A stretch of DNA of 64,000 bases from Cypionkella sp. (GTDB taxonomy: Bacteria > Pseudomonadota > Alphaproteobacteria > Rhodobacterales > Rhodobacteraceae): the NCBI RefSeq assembly GCF_030652235.1, contig NZ_JAUSBA010000050.1:1-64000 (forward strand), written 5' to 3'. Both the position numbers and the translations under genes were made by a program. Under the pieces are notes generated by a model, which was not told where the DNA came from, did no database searches, and saw only the letters and a list, made by a program, of their open reading frames with translations. The stretch's first letter is position 1, and each line of letters starts with the position of its first letter. Positions 1 to 7,981 of this stretch are shown here, in pieces.

Positions 1-31
1 GCAGCTTCCGGATAACGTTCAGTAGTCCCAT
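1..31 (-). CDS. IstA-like transposase, first 10 codons only
   Basis: ATG at 31 on the minus strand begins MGLLNVIRKL and runs off the left edge of the window. IS21-family IstA proteins typically start with a very similar M-x-LLNVIR motif. It sits the expected roughly 110 nt inside the IS terminus. Only 10 residues are visible, so the call depends on the terminal repeats next to it. Confidence 0.5.
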   Translation of the reverse strand, partial: MGLLNVIRKL

Positions 32-141
32 GTCGATCACTCCTTTGAACCCCTCGCTCTTCGCTTGGGGGAGGGTCACATGGGTCAAATCTCAATGGAA
101 ATTATCCGCCTACCCGGGTCACTTCTCAGTGCAAATCAACA
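1..141 (-). mobile_element. End of an IS21-family insertion sequence
   Basis: Read on the minus strand, the segment starts with TGT at 141 and carries two 21-nt direct repeats (82-102 and 116-136) of the form GGGTCA-N2-TCTCA-N-TG-N-AAAT. A short ORF starting MGLLNVIRKL follows at 31. Multiple terminal repeats and an IstA-like first gene are typical of IS21-family ends. The rest of the element lies to the left of the window. The left neighbour of its terminus is an integrase gene whose reading frame stops inside the IS end, so the element landed in that gene. Family assignment is by recognition of the terminus and IstA start, not by a database match. Confidence 0.65.
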
Positions 142-693
142 TTCCTTCACGTCGTCAATCGTGATGGTGCCCACATTCTTGTCACCGATCTTCGGCACGG
201 CATGAAGGTCAAGGCTTGCCCGCCATTGCTTGCGGTGCTTGTCGCTGGAAAGCGTCTTTTGCATGTAGTCGCTTTTCATGTATTCGTCCAAAGCGTCGGC
301 AAAGGTTACGACCTTCGGCGCGTCGGGAATGACCTTTTTCGCCCGGTTAACTTCGATGGGGTTTTGCCCTGCTTCGACCATTTCGCGAAGTTCGATAGCT
401 TTGCGACGGGCTTCCTTGACGCTCAATCCCTTTTGAAACTTCGGTTCACCGGGGCGCGGTGGTTCGACCCAACGGCCCAAACCCGTGCAAGAAGTCTTGC
501 CGTTCAACGTGAAGAACACTTCAAAGGACTTCGATACCCGTTCGACGCCCTTGCGGTCAGTGTGCTTCGTGACCCGCAGGAAAAGCCCGTCGGCAAGCTT
601 GTCGCGTAAGCGCGTGACCGTCTTGCCGGGTTCCGGCCCCTTGATGGCAGCAATGAACTTGTCGTCCAGCTTTTCGTATTCCTTGCGCGACAT
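136..693 (-). pseudogene. Tyrosine integrase, N-terminal fragment cut by IS21
   Basis: The 185 residues match the N-terminal half of P4-type tyrosine integrases: an arm-binding domain of DUF4102 type (about residues 15-110, with GLGRW, VKEARRKA and GQNP motifs) followed by the start of the core-binding SAM-like domain (about 125-180). The whole catalytic domain with its Arg-His-Arg-Tyr residues is missing. The last codons (Cys, stop) are supplied by the TGTTGA terminus of the IS element at 141, so the true coding sequence breaks at about 142. Such an enzyme would integrate and excise a genomic island. This copy should be dead unless the remaining part is expressed elsewhere. The attachment-site copy lies just upstream of its start. 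Confidence 0.75.
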
Positions 694-843
694 ACCGAAA
701 CCCCTTGCCTAAGCGTTGCCTAAGGGATTACGCATAAACAGGCGGTCAAATCAAGACGGGTGCGGACGATACAATGCAGCAAGCATTTGGAAACAATGAA
801 GATTTCAGACAGTGACAGACGGTGTCAGACATACCAATGGAAG

Positions 844-862
844 CCCTACGGGCTGCCACTTC
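844..862 (+). other. Attachment-site remnant: copy of tRNA-Glu 3' end
   Basis: These 19 bases are identical to 1871-1889, which covers the T-arm/acceptor 3' part and CCA end of the tRNA-Glu gene plus 4 bases beyond it. The match ends sharply on both sides. P4-type integrases recombine at tRNA 3' ends and leave such direct repeats. The truncated integrase starts only about 150 bp away, as expected for an int-proximal att site. Short repeats of CAGAC/GTCAGAC type lie just before it (about 808-832) and could be integrase arm sites. The island would extend leftwards out of the window. Confidence 0.6.
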
Positions 863-950
863 TTCCATTACCCTGAAACCGCTGAGTAGTTTCAGCCCCC
901 TTGCGCCGCGCGACAGCCCGGCTATTCTGCCCACAATCTTTACTTGTTGG

Positions 951-1757
951 ATGCAGACCGTGTTGACCAAATCTTTGACCGCATTGCTTTTTTCCCTGAC
1001 TTTAGCCGCCCCTGGTTTGTCTGCCCCTTGCAGCAACACCTCATCTGGGTTTGACGCGTGGAAGGCCGATATGGCGCAAGCGGCCAAAGCCGAGGGCGTC
1101 GGCGAAGCGGGCCGCGCGGCCCTGCTGGGGGCAAGCTATTCCAAAGCCACCATCGCGGCGGATCGCAACCAGAAAAGCTTCAAATACACCCTGCAAAAGT
1201 TCCTGTCCGTGCGCGGCGCCGATGCGATCATTTCGCAGGGCCGCGCCCGCGAAAAGAAGAATCCCGACTTCTATGCAGGGCTTGAGACGCAATATGGTGT
1301 GCCCGCAGGCGTCTTGCTCGCCATCCACGGGATGGAAACCGGCTTTGGCAATTTCATGGGTGACACCAATGTCGTCTCGGCCATCGCCACCCTGACCTTC
1401 GACTGCCGCCGCACAGATTTCTTCCGCCCGCATCTGATCGGCGCGCTGCTGCTGGTCGATCAAGGCTCGATCAGCGCCAAATCTGTCGGCGCAAAGCATG
1501 GCGAGCTTGGCCACACTCAGTTCCTGCCCGGCAATGCGCTGGCTTACGGCCAAGATGGCAACGGCGACGGGCGGATTGATCTGACCAACCTCACCGACGC
1601 GATGGCAACCACCGCCAACTACTTGCGCCAGAAGGGCTGGCAACCTGGGCTGGGCTATCAGGAAGGCGAGCCAAACTTCGCGGTGATCAAAGAATGGAAC
1701 GCCGCTAAGGTGTATCAGCAAGCCATCGCGTTGATGGCTGCAAGAATCGACGGCTGA
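951..1757 (+). CDS. Lytic murein transglycosylase, MltB/SLT_2 type (GH103)
   Basis: The 268-aa protein should cleave the MurNAc-GlcNAc bond of peptidoglycan in the periplasm, forming 1,6-anhydro-muramyl ends. A signal peptide covers about residues 1-25 (ending GLSA). The catalytic Glu is E129 in HGMETGFGNF, and GHTQFLPGNALAYGQDGNGDGRIDL is the conserved second motif region of the family. The ATG at 951 is chosen over one at 822 because it places the signal peptide at the N terminus and because the longer version would run through the att repeat. It has no lipobox, so it is probably soluble. It stands alone between the att remnant and tRNA-Glu. Confidence 0.85.
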   Translation: MQTVLTKSLTALLFSLTLAAPGLSAPCSNTSSGFDAWKADMAQAAKAEGVGEAGRAALLGASYSKATIAADRNQKSFKYTLQKFLSVRGADAIISQGRAREKKNPDFYAGLETQYGVPAGVLLAIHGMETGFGNFMGDTNVVSAIATLTFDCRRTDFFRPHLIGALLLVDQGSISAKSVGAKHGELGHTQFLPGNALAYGQDGNGDGRIDLTNLTDAMATTANYLRQKGWQPGLGYQEGEPNFAVIKEWNAAKVYQQAIALMAARIDG

Positions 1758-1810
1758 ATCGGTTTCCCCTCTTGAACCCTGCGCGCCAACCGCTTAGGAA
1801 CCGCCGCAGT

Positions 1811-1885
1811 GGCCCGTTCGTCTATCGGTTAGGACACCAGATTTTCATTCTGGTAAGAGGGGTTCGACTCCCCTACGGGCTGCCA
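1811..1885 (+). tRNA. tRNA-Glu (anticodon UUC)
   Basis: A full 75-nt cloverleaf can be folded. The acceptor stem is GGCCCGT/ACGGGCT. The D arm runs GTC...GAC, the anticodon stem CCAGA/TCTGG carries loop TTTTCAT with anticodon TTC, and the T arm is AGGGG/CCCCT with loop TTCGACT. Discriminator G and an encoded CCA complete it. Its 3' 15 nt are repeated at the att remnant at 844. The gene itself is intact. Confidence 0.95.
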
Positions 1886-2006
1886 CTTCCCATGATTTTG
1901 TCAATGAAACCCATCGCTTGGGCTTCCACCTCCCCCGGTGCATCTTCCTTCCAAAGCGGCAACAATCACACTAATATTTGCCAAATTCCCCAGCGAAAGC
2001 GCGCCA

Positions 2007-2912
2007 ATGGATCGGCTGATCAGCGAACGTATGTTCGTCACCGTGCTGGAAACCGGCAGTTTTGCCGCCGCAGCGCAGCGCTTGGGCACCAGTTCCGGCC
2101 AAGCCTCCAAGCTGGTGTCAAAGCTTGAAGCCGAGCTTGGCGTGCGGTTGTTGCACCGTACCACCCGCGCGCTGGCAGCAACCGAGGCGGGTCAAGCCTA
2201 TTTCGACCGTCTGCGCGGCCTGCTCGATGAATTTGACGCGCTCGATACCGAAATCCGCAACGCTGCCTTGTTGCCACGCGGAAAGATCCGGCTCAGCGCG
2301 CCGTTAAGCTTTGGCACCATCCGGCTTGCCCCGCGTCTGGCCGATTTTGCCAAGGCCTATCCCGAGATCGCGCTGGATGTGCATTTCTCTGACCGCCTTG
2401 TGAACCTTGTCGATGAGGGCTTTGATATGGCGGTCCGGGTTGGCAAGCCCCGCGACACCACGCTGATTGCGCGCAAACTGTGCAGCTCGCAACTGATCGT
2501 CGCGGCCTCCCCCGCCTATCTTGCGGCGCGGGGGGTTCCGCAAACACCGCAAGATTTGACCGGGCATGACTGTTTGATCGACACCAATTACCGCGACCCC
2601 CATCGCTGGATGTTCGCTCAGAATCAACGCGTTGCGGTGGATGGGCGGCTTATCTTCTCCAATGCCTCCGCCTGTATGATCGCCGCCGAGGCCGGGCTTG
2701 GCATCGCGTCTTCGCCCGATTTTGTTCTGGCCGACAGCCTTGCCAGCGGTCGCCTCGTCCGCCTGCTCGGCGCTTATGAAGAACCGCCGATGGGGGTGTT
2801 TGCGCTGTATCCCTCCGGTCGGCATCTGGCATTGAAGATGCGGATGCTGATTGATTTTCTGGTGCAACAACTGCCGCACCCCAGCACATCCCTTCCAAAT
2901 CGGATGGAATGA
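2007..2912 (+). CDS. LysR-family transcriptional regulator (of the DoxX-VOC-GST-hydrolase genes)
   Basis: This 301-aa protein has an N-terminal winged helix-turn-helix (about residues 1-60, with GSFAAAAQRLGTSSGQASKLVSKLE) and a substrate-binding-like effector domain from about 90. It resembles the large LysR group with a C-terminal LG-x-Y motif. ATG at 2007 gives the usual LysR N terminus (MDRLISERMFVTVLETGSF); the upstream start would add 23 unrelated residues. It is followed on the same strand, after an 80-bp gap, by DoxX, VOC, glutathione transferase and hydrolase genes. By inference it senses quinones or related electrophiles. Confidence 0.85.
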   Translation: MDRLISERMFVTVLETGSFAAAAQRLGTSSGQASKLVSKLEAELGVRLLHRTTRALAATEAGQAYFDRLRGLLDEFDALDTEIRNAALLPRGKIRLSAPLSFGTIRLAPRLADFAKAYPEIALDVHFSDRLVNLVDEGFDMAVRVGKPRDTTLIARKLCSSQLIVAASPAYLAARGVPQTPQDLTGHDCLIDTNYRDPHRWMFAQNQRVAVDGRLIFSNASACMIAAEAGLGIASSPDFVLADSLASGRLVRLLGAYEEPPMGVFALYPSGRHLALKMRMLIDFLVQQLPHPSTSLPNRME

Positions 2913-2992
2913 TCTTCCATTTGGCAAGATTATCAATCCAATCGGCAAGAGCCATATTGCGATCATCCATCCAAACCCAAAGGATCATCGCA

Positions 2993-3406
2993 ATGACCGC
3001 CCTGCCCACCCAATCCACCAGCCAGACCGACCTCGCCGCCCTCATCCTGCGTGTCAGCCTTGGCGCTTTGTTCCTCGCCCATGCTGGTCTGAAAATCTTC
3101 GTCTTCACCCCCGCAGGCACCGCTGGCTTCTTCCAAAGCATCGGCCTGCCCGGCCCGCTCGCCTATCTGGTGATCTTGCTTGAAGTGCTCGGCGGCCTCG
3201 CCCTGATCGCCGGATACCGCACCCGCACCGTCTCTCTCGTCCTGATTCCCGTGTTGCTCGGGGCCATTGTCACCGTGCATTTTGCCGCAGGTTTCTTCTT
3301 CACCAACGAAAACGGCGGCTGGGAATATCCGGCGTTCTGGATCATCGGCCTTGTGGTGCAATCTATGCTCGGCGACGGTGCCGCATCTTTAAGCCGCCGC
3401 AGCTAA
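2993..3406 (+). CDS. DoxX-family membrane protein (MhqP-like)
   Basis: The 137-aa protein has four predicted membrane segments (about residues 17-35, 55-75, 80-100 and 110-128) and the DoxX pattern LILRVSLGALFLAHAG near the start. DoxX proteins are small inner-membrane proteins linked to thiol or quinone stress; their biochemical role is not settled. ATG at 2993 is preferred because the 28 residues upstream are not DoxX-like. It is the first gene after the LysR regulator, and the next gene starts 24 bp later, so co-transcription is likely. Bacillus MhqP belongs to the same family and is induced by quinones. Confidence 0.8.
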   Translation: MTALPTQSTSQTDLAALILRVSLGALFLAHAGLKIFVFTPAGTAGFFQSIGLPGPLAYLVILLEVLGGLALIAGYRTRTVSLVLIPVLLGAIVTVHFAAGFFFTNENGGWEYPAFWIIGLVVQSMLGDGAASLSRRS

Positions 3407-3430
3407 CCCCTGAACTTTCGGAGAATCGAC

Positions 3431-4240
3431 ATGTCCACTGCATCTGCATCCTTGGAAATCGGCCGCGTCGCCCTGACGGTGCATGACATCGGGCGTGTCG
3501 GTTCGTTTTACAAACAAGCGCTTGGCTTGACTGAACTTAGCAATGATGGCGAAACCCTGCGCCTTGGCGCGGGCAACACCCCACTGCTGGAGCTGCGCGC
3601 CGACAAAACCGCTCGCCGCCGCAGCCCGAAAGAAGCTGGCTTGTTTCACACCGCCTTCCTGCTGCCCACCCGTGCCGATCTTGGCGCGTGGCTGCTGCAC
3701 GCCTCTGACAGTCAACTGCTTCTGGAGGGTGCCTCTGACCACCTCGTCAGCGAGGCGATCTATCTGTCAGACCCGGAAGGCAACGGCATAGAGGTCTATA
3801 TCGACCGCCCGCGCTCGGCGTGGAAAACCCAAGGCGGCCAGATTCAAATGGCCACCAACGGCCTTGATCTGAACAACCTCGCCGCCTCTGCCAAGGCCCC
3901 GTTCACCGAAAGTCCCGAGGGCACGGTGATCGGCCATGTCCATCTGCAAACCGGATCTGTGCCCGAGGCCGAGGCGTTCTACAATGGCGCCTTAGGCTTT
4001 GCGATCACCACCCATTACCCCGGTGCCGCCTTCTACGGCGCAGGCGGCTACCACCATCACATTGCCACCAACACTTGGAACAGCCGGGGTGCAGGCAAGC
4101 GCAATTTCCCCTCGACCGGGCTTGCCGATCTTGAAATTCTGGCAGATGCAGCCCCCCTCGCCGCCCTGCGCGCCAAACTTCCCGCCGCCCTGACTGACCC
4201 TTGGGGCACCCCGATCACCCTCTCGCCGAAGGTTGCCTGA
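3431..4240 (+). CDS. Two-domain VOC (glyoxalase/dioxygenase) protein, CatE/MhqE-like
   Basis: The 269-aa protein contains two vicinal-oxygen-chelate domains. The first (about residues 8-130) starts IGRVALTVHDIGRVGSFYKQ and has YLSDPEGNGIEVYIDRP at its end. The second (about 165-265) starts IGHVHLQTGSVPEAEAFYNGALGF and contains AFYGAGGYHHHIATN. This arrangement is that of CatE-type catechol-2,3-dioxygenases and of Bacillus MhqE/MhqO, which handle hydroquinones. Metal ligands expected of the family (His, Glu) are present in both halves. It sits between DoxX and the glutathione transferase, and its stop nearly touches the next start. Confidence 0.8.
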   Translation: MSTASASLEIGRVALTVHDIGRVGSFYKQALGLTELSNDGETLRLGAGNTPLLELRADKTARRRSPKEAGLFHTAFLLPTRADLGAWLLHASDSQLLLEGASDHLVSEAIYLSDPEGNGIEVYIDRPRSAWKTQGGQIQMATNGLDLNNLAASAKAPFTESPEGTVIGHVHLQTGSVPEAEAFYNGALGFAITTHYPGAAFYGAGGYHHHIATNTWNSRGAGKRNFPSTGLADLEILADAAPLAALRAKLPAALTDPWGTPITLSPKVA

Positions 4241-4241
4241 C

Positions 4242-5180
4242 ATGTTGGTCGACGGAAAATGGATGGAAAACTGGCAGCCCGTGCAGGCGAAAGACGCGAC
4301 AGGTGGCTTCGTGCGCCAACAATCGACGTTCCGCAACTGGATCACCCCGGATGGCACATCCGGCTTCAAAGCTGAATCCGGGCGCTACCACCTTTATGTA
4401 GCACTGATCTGCCCTTGGGCGTCACGCACTCTAATCGCGCGCCAACTCAAAGGCTTAGAATCCGCCATCACCGTGTCCGTGGTCGAGCCCAGCCTTACCG
4501 ACCAAGGCTGGCGCTTTGGGGACTACCCCGGCAGCACGCCGGACCATCTGCACAACGCCACCTATATGCACCAGATCTACACCCGCGCCGATGCCCACGT
4601 CTCGGGCCGCGCCACCGTGCCGGTGCTGTGGGACAAACACACCGACACGCTGGTCAACAACGAATCTGCTGACATTGTGCGTATGCTCAACTCTGGCTTC
4701 GGCAGCATCGCCACTGGCCCCGATCTTTACCCCGAGGCCCTGCGCGCTGAGATCGACGCCCTGAACGACCAGATCTACCCAGGGCTCAATAATGGTGTCT
4801 ATCGCGCAGGCTTTGCCACCACCCAAACCGCCTACGAATCCGCTTTCGCCGATGTGTTCGCCAGCCTCGACAGCCTAGAGGCGCGCCTGTCCGACAACCG
4901 CCCCTACCTGCACGGCACAGCCTTTACCGAAACCGATATCCGCGCCTTCGTCACCCTGATCCGCTTTGATGCCGCCTATCACGGGTTGTTCAAAACCAAC
5001 CTGAAACGCATCGCCGACTACCCTGGCCTGCAAGCCTATATGCTGCGCATCCTAGCACTTCCCGGCATCGGCGATACCGTCAGCATCGACCATATCAAAC
5101 GCGGCTATTACTCGATCAAAACCCTGAACCCCTTGGGCCTTGTCCCGGCAGGACCCCTGCTGCCTTGGGACAAAGCATGA
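4242..5180 (+). CDS. Glutathionyl-hydroquinone reductase, Xi-class glutathione S-transferase (YqjG/ECM4 type)
   Basis: The 312-aa protein carries the ECM4/YqjG signature: WKAESGRYHLYVALICPW-like segment with the catalytic Cys (C57 in CPW), then SVVEP and the substrate region GWRF, followed by a C-terminal all-alpha GST domain. Enzymes of this class remove glutathione from glutathionyl-hydroquinones, regenerating hydroquinone. ATG at 4242, one base after the upstream stop, is chosen over a TTG at 4233 that overlaps the VOC gene. The gene overlaps the next hydrolase by 4 bases (ATGA), showing translational coupling. Confidence 0.85.
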   Translation: MLVDGKWMENWQPVQAKDATGGFVRQQSTFRNWITPDGTSGFKAESGRYHLYVALICPWASRTLIARQLKGLESAITVSVVEPSLTDQGWRFGDYPGSTPDHLHNATYMHQIYTRADAHVSGRATVPVLWDKHTDTLVNNESADIVRMLNSGFGSIATGPDLYPEALRAEIDALNDQIYPGLNNGVYRAGFATTQTAYESAFADVFASLDSLEARLSDNRPYLHGTAFTETDIRAFVTLIRFDAAYHGLFKTNLKRIADYPGLQAYMLRILALPGIGDTVSIDHIKRGYYSIKTLNPLGLVPAGPLLPWDKA

Positions 5181-5776
5181 GCAAGTTGTTGATCATGCTG
5201 CACGGTGTCGGCAGCAGTGGTGCCGATCTGGCCCCGATCGGCCAACACATCGCGCAAAATATCGGCGCGCAATGCGAAAGCCCCGATGCACCGCAACCCT
5301 ATGATTTGGGCGACACCGGGCGTCAGTGGTTCTCTATCGCTGGCGTCACCAAGGCCAACCGCCCCATCCGGGTCGTTGCAACCCGCGCCAGTTTCGACGC
5401 CACCCTCGCCGAAATCATCGAAGCCCACGGCCTGCAAAACCAGTTGCACAACGTCGCTTTGATCGGCTTCTCGCAAGGCGCGATCATGGCGCTGGACGCC
5501 GTGGCGTCCGGCCGCTGGCAGGTGGGCGCAGTTGTCGCCTTCTCACTGCGCCTCGCCACGCCGGCACCGCTGACGCCAGCGCTAAAAACCCCGGTCCTGC
5601 TGATCCACGGCACCACCGACCCGGTGATGCCTATCTCCGAGGCCACGACGGCCGAAGCCGCCCTCACCGCTGCAGGCATGCAAACCACATTGCACCTGCT
5701 GCCCGGCGTCGGCCACACCATCACCCCTGCGGGCGTCGCATTGGCCCAAGACTTTCTGCGCGCAGTGCTAAATTAA
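5177..5776 (+). CDS. Alpha/beta hydrolase, carboxylesterase/phospholipase family (MhqD-like)
   Basis: The 199-aa enzyme has the short carboxylesterase fold of the phospholipase/carboxylesterase family: oxyanion region MLHGVGSSGADL, nucleophile S99 in GFSQG, catalytic Asp in HGTTDPVMP and His in GVGHTI. Bacillus MhqD, which is co-induced with MhqE by hydroquinones, is of this family. Its ATG overlaps the stop of the glutathione transferase gene (ATGA), and it ends the operon. The 3' end overlaps the 3' end of the opposite-strand Lrp gene by 4 bases, so the two transcripts converge. Confidence 0.8.
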   Translation: MSKLLIMLHGVGSSGADLAPIGQHIAQNIGAQCESPDAPQPYDLGDTGRQWFSIAGVTKANRPIRVVATRASFDATLAEIIEAHGLQNQLHNVALIGFSQGAIMALDAVASGRWQVGAVVAFSLRLATPAPLTPALKTPVLLIHGTTDPVMPISEATTAEAALTAAGMQTTLHLLPGVGHTITPAGVALAQDFLRAVLN

Positions 5777-6246
5777 CGCCGCTGGGTGTCCACCGGATAA
5801 GCCGTGCCAAACTTCATCCGCTCCATTACGAAATGCGAGGTAAAGTTCTTGATCGCCACCGCATCGGTCAGGCGTTTGTATAGCCCGTCAAAATCCGCCG
5901 TATCGCCCACCGAAATCCGCAGCAGATAATCCATCTCTCCGGCCATCCGGTAGACTTCCATAATCTCGGGGATCGCCTCGGTCGCCTTCACGAACGCATC
6001 GCGCCACTCGGCGGAATGATCCACGGCTTCGACCTCGACAAACGCCGTCAGCCCAAAGCCAAGCCGGGCCGCGTCTACCATTGCCACCCGTCCGGTGACG
6101 ATGCCGGTGGCCTCAAGCCGTTGAATCCGTTTCCAGCACGGCGTCTGCGACAGCCCCACCCGGTCGGCAATCTGCGCCACTGGCAGCGTCGCATCGCGCA
6201 TCAACTCGGAGATAATCTTGCGATCAATCTGGTCAAGCTCGGCCAT
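5773..6246 (-). CDS. Lrp/AsnC-family transcriptional regulator
   Basis: The 157-aa protein has an N-terminal helix-turn-helix (LDQIDRKIISELMRDATLPVAQIADRVGLSQTPCWKRIQRLE) and a C-terminal RAM/AsnC ligand-binding domain (about residues 70-150). Members respond to amino acids and assemble as octamers. The start at 6246 gives the standard MAELDQIDRKI N terminus; an upstream ATG at 6285 would add 13 unrelated residues. It diverges from the sulfate transporter genes over a 290-bp AT-rich gap. The target is unknown; Lrp proteins often regulate their divergent neighbour. Confidence 0.85.
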   Translation of the reverse strand: MAELDQIDRKIISELMRDATLPVAQIADRVGLSQTPCWKRIQRLEATGIVTGRVAMVDAARLGFGLTAFVEVEAVDHSAEWRDAFVKATEAIPEIMEVYRMAGEMDYLLRISVGDTADFDGLYKRLTDAVAIKNFTSHFVMERMKFGTAYPVDTQRR

Positions 6247-6536
6247 AGCCGTTCCCCTTCTGCTTTGATGCCTAGGATGAGGCAAAAATTATAAATGTCT
6301 ACCATTCTTATCGTGATACTTTTGAAAATTCTCTAATGCATTGTTTTTAAATAAGTATATCTAATAAAACCGAGTTCCCGCCCATCAACCCATTGACAAT
6401 AAGGCAGAGAGAATTTTCTTCTAAAATCACGACAAAAAAGAGCGGTATTTTTCCATTGCCATACTCGACTAACTCTGTCGTTATTAAGGGCGTCGATACA
6501 CTCGACCCTGCCCAAACAATCCAGAGGGAGACCACC
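6247..6536. promoter_or_regulatory. AT-rich divergent promoter region (lrp / sulfate operon)
   Basis: This 290-bp stretch is clearly AT-richer than its surroundings and holds no supported gene; the short ORFs in it look random. A TTGACA hexamer (6393-6398) reads towards the sulfate transporter genes, but I see no convincing -10 at the usual spacing. It should contain the promoters for the Lrp gene (leftward) and for the sulfate uptake genes (rightward) with their regulator sites. Confidence 0.45.
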
Positions 6537-6761
6537 ATGTTCGCAGCACCCCATTCAGACTTCAGCCATGCGGCACCGATGTCCTGCGCCTATCAGGTTT
6601 CTCTGATCGACCGCCGCACCGGGCGCGCCCACCGTGTCTCGGGCAACCCGCTGGTTCGCTTCACCCGCGATCCGCAAGCGGCGGTGCAAGAATTGCTCGA
6701 TGGCCGCGATGCCCGCTTGTGGGAAACCCGCGTCGAGCCCTTGGACGCCTATGCGCGATGA
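6537..6761 (+). CDS. Small hypothetical protein upstream of sulfate-binding protein gene
   Basis: I do not recognise this 74-aa protein. ATG at 6537 follows a good ribosome-binding site (GAGGGAG). There is no signal peptide, no membrane segment and no Cys pair. The middle is basic ([12 protein letters not shown]) and the C-terminal part is acidic/helical. It precedes the sulfate-binding protein gene by 74 bp on the same strand and probably shares its transcript. A role linked to sulfur starvation is inferred from position only. Confidence 0.5.
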   Translation: MFAAPHSDFSHAAPMSCAYQVSLIDRRTGRAHRVSGNPLVRFTRDPQAAVQELLDGRDARLWETRVEPLDAYAR

Positions 6762-6835
6762 CCGCCCCCATTCTCGGGTTGATCCCCGCCCTTCCCTTTC
6801 CGGCCAAACGCCACGCATTTCCGCAGGAGAAACCA

Positions 6836-7975
6836 ATGCTCACCACCATCACCGTTGCAGGCCCAATCTCTGCTTATGACAAACCGACTGCCCAAGGCAC
6901 CCTCACCCAGCGCCACCCCGATGGCCGCGTCACCATCACCACCGGCGAGCGCGAGTTCACAGGCTTCCCGGTGCGCGAAAACTGGCTGGGCAAAGCCGCG
7001 CTGATCGCGCTCTCGGCGCTGTATCTCAGCTTTTCCGCCGCACAAGAACTGCGCGCCGAAACCCTGCTGAACGTCAGCTACGACCCAACGCGCGAGCTGT
7101 ACAAAGACCTCAACGCCGCCTTCATCGAAAGCTACATCACCGCAGGCAACCCGGCCCCGACGATTGAGGCCAGCCATGGCGGTTCCGGCGCCCAAGCCCG
7201 CGCCGTGATCGAAGGTCTGGATGCGCAGGTGGTCACGCTGGCATTGGCCGCCGACATCGACAAGGTCGCCAAGGAAGGCAAACTGCCCGCCGACTGGCAG
7301 TCGAAATTGCCGCACAATTCCTCGCCCTATACCTCGACCATCGTGTTTTTGGTGCGCGAGGGCAACCCGAAGGGCATCAAAGATTGGGGCGACCTGGTAA
7401 ATGAGGGTGTCGAAGTCATCACGCCGAACCCCAAAACGAGCGGAGGCGCGCGCTGGAATTACCTCGCCGCGTGGGCTTGGGCCGAAAAGAACGGCAAAGA
7501 CCCGCAAGCCTATGTCAAATCCCTGCTGGAACATGTGCCTGTGCTGGACAAAGGCGCCCGCGATGCCACCACCACCTTTGCCCAGCGCGGCATTGGCGAT
7601 GTGCTGCTGGCCTGGGAAAATGAAGCCTATCTGGCAGAAAAAGAACTCGGCGCAGATCAGTTTGACATCGTGGTCCCGTCGCTCTCAATCCTCGCTGAGC
7701 CGCCCGTTGCGCTTGTTGAGGCCAATATCCACAACGACGATCAGCGCAAACTGGCCGAGGCTTATCTGAACTTCCTCTACACCCCCGAAGCCCAAGCCAT
7801 TATTTTCAAAAACTTCTACCGTGGCTGGGATACATCGAAAGCCGACCCGGCTGATGTCGCCCGCTTCCCGAAACTGGAACTGGTCGACATCTCCCACTTC
7901 GGCGGCTGGGCCGAAGCACAAAAAACCCACTTCGCCGATGGTGGCACCTTCGACCAAATCTACACCGCGAAGTAA
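6836..7975 (+). CDS. Sulfate/thiosulfate ABC transporter, periplasmic binding protein
   Basis: From about residue 75 the 379-aa protein is a standard sulfate-binding protein ([22 protein letters not shown], then [16 protein letters not shown] and the C-terminal [19 protein letters not shown]). It delivers sulfate to the CysTWA importer. Odd feature: with ATG at 6836 (good GGAGA site) about 50 hydrophilic residues precede the signal peptide, which looks like [23 protein letters not shown] at 6971 would give a normal N terminus ([11 protein letters not shown]). Either the true start is this GTG or the gene has a fused N-terminal piece. It is the first transporter gene of the operon, 6 bp before cysT. 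Confidence 0.9.
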   Translation: MLTTITVAGPISAYDKPTAQGTLTQRHPDGRVTITTGEREFTGFPVRENWLGKAALIALSALYLSFSAAQELRAETLLNVSYDPTRELYKDLNAAFIESYITAGNPAPTIEASHGGSGAQARAVIEGLDAQVVTLALAADIDKVAKEGKLPADWQSKLPHNSSPYTSTIVFLVREGNPKGIKDWGDLVNEGVEVITPNPKTSGGARWNYLAAWAWAEKNGKDPQAYVKSLLEHVPVLDKGARDATTTFAQRGIGDVLLAWENEAYLAEKELGADQFDIVVPSLSILAEPPVALVEANIHNDDQRKLAEAYLNFLYTPEAQAIIFKNFYRGWDTSKADPADVARFPKLELVDISHFGGWAEAQKTHFADGGTFDQIYTAK

Positions 7976-7981
7976 CGCCCC

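Noticed and set aside
863-1870. Segment between the two tRNA-Glu 3' repeats as a small mobile element
   Set aside because: It contains only a housekeeping-type transglycosylase and an intact tRNA. The integrase lies on the other side of the 844 copy, so the island extends leftwards.
6347-6538. Short AT-rich ORFs in the lrp-sulfate gap
   Set aside because: Overlap likely promoter DNA, differ in frame and composition, and match nothing I recognise.
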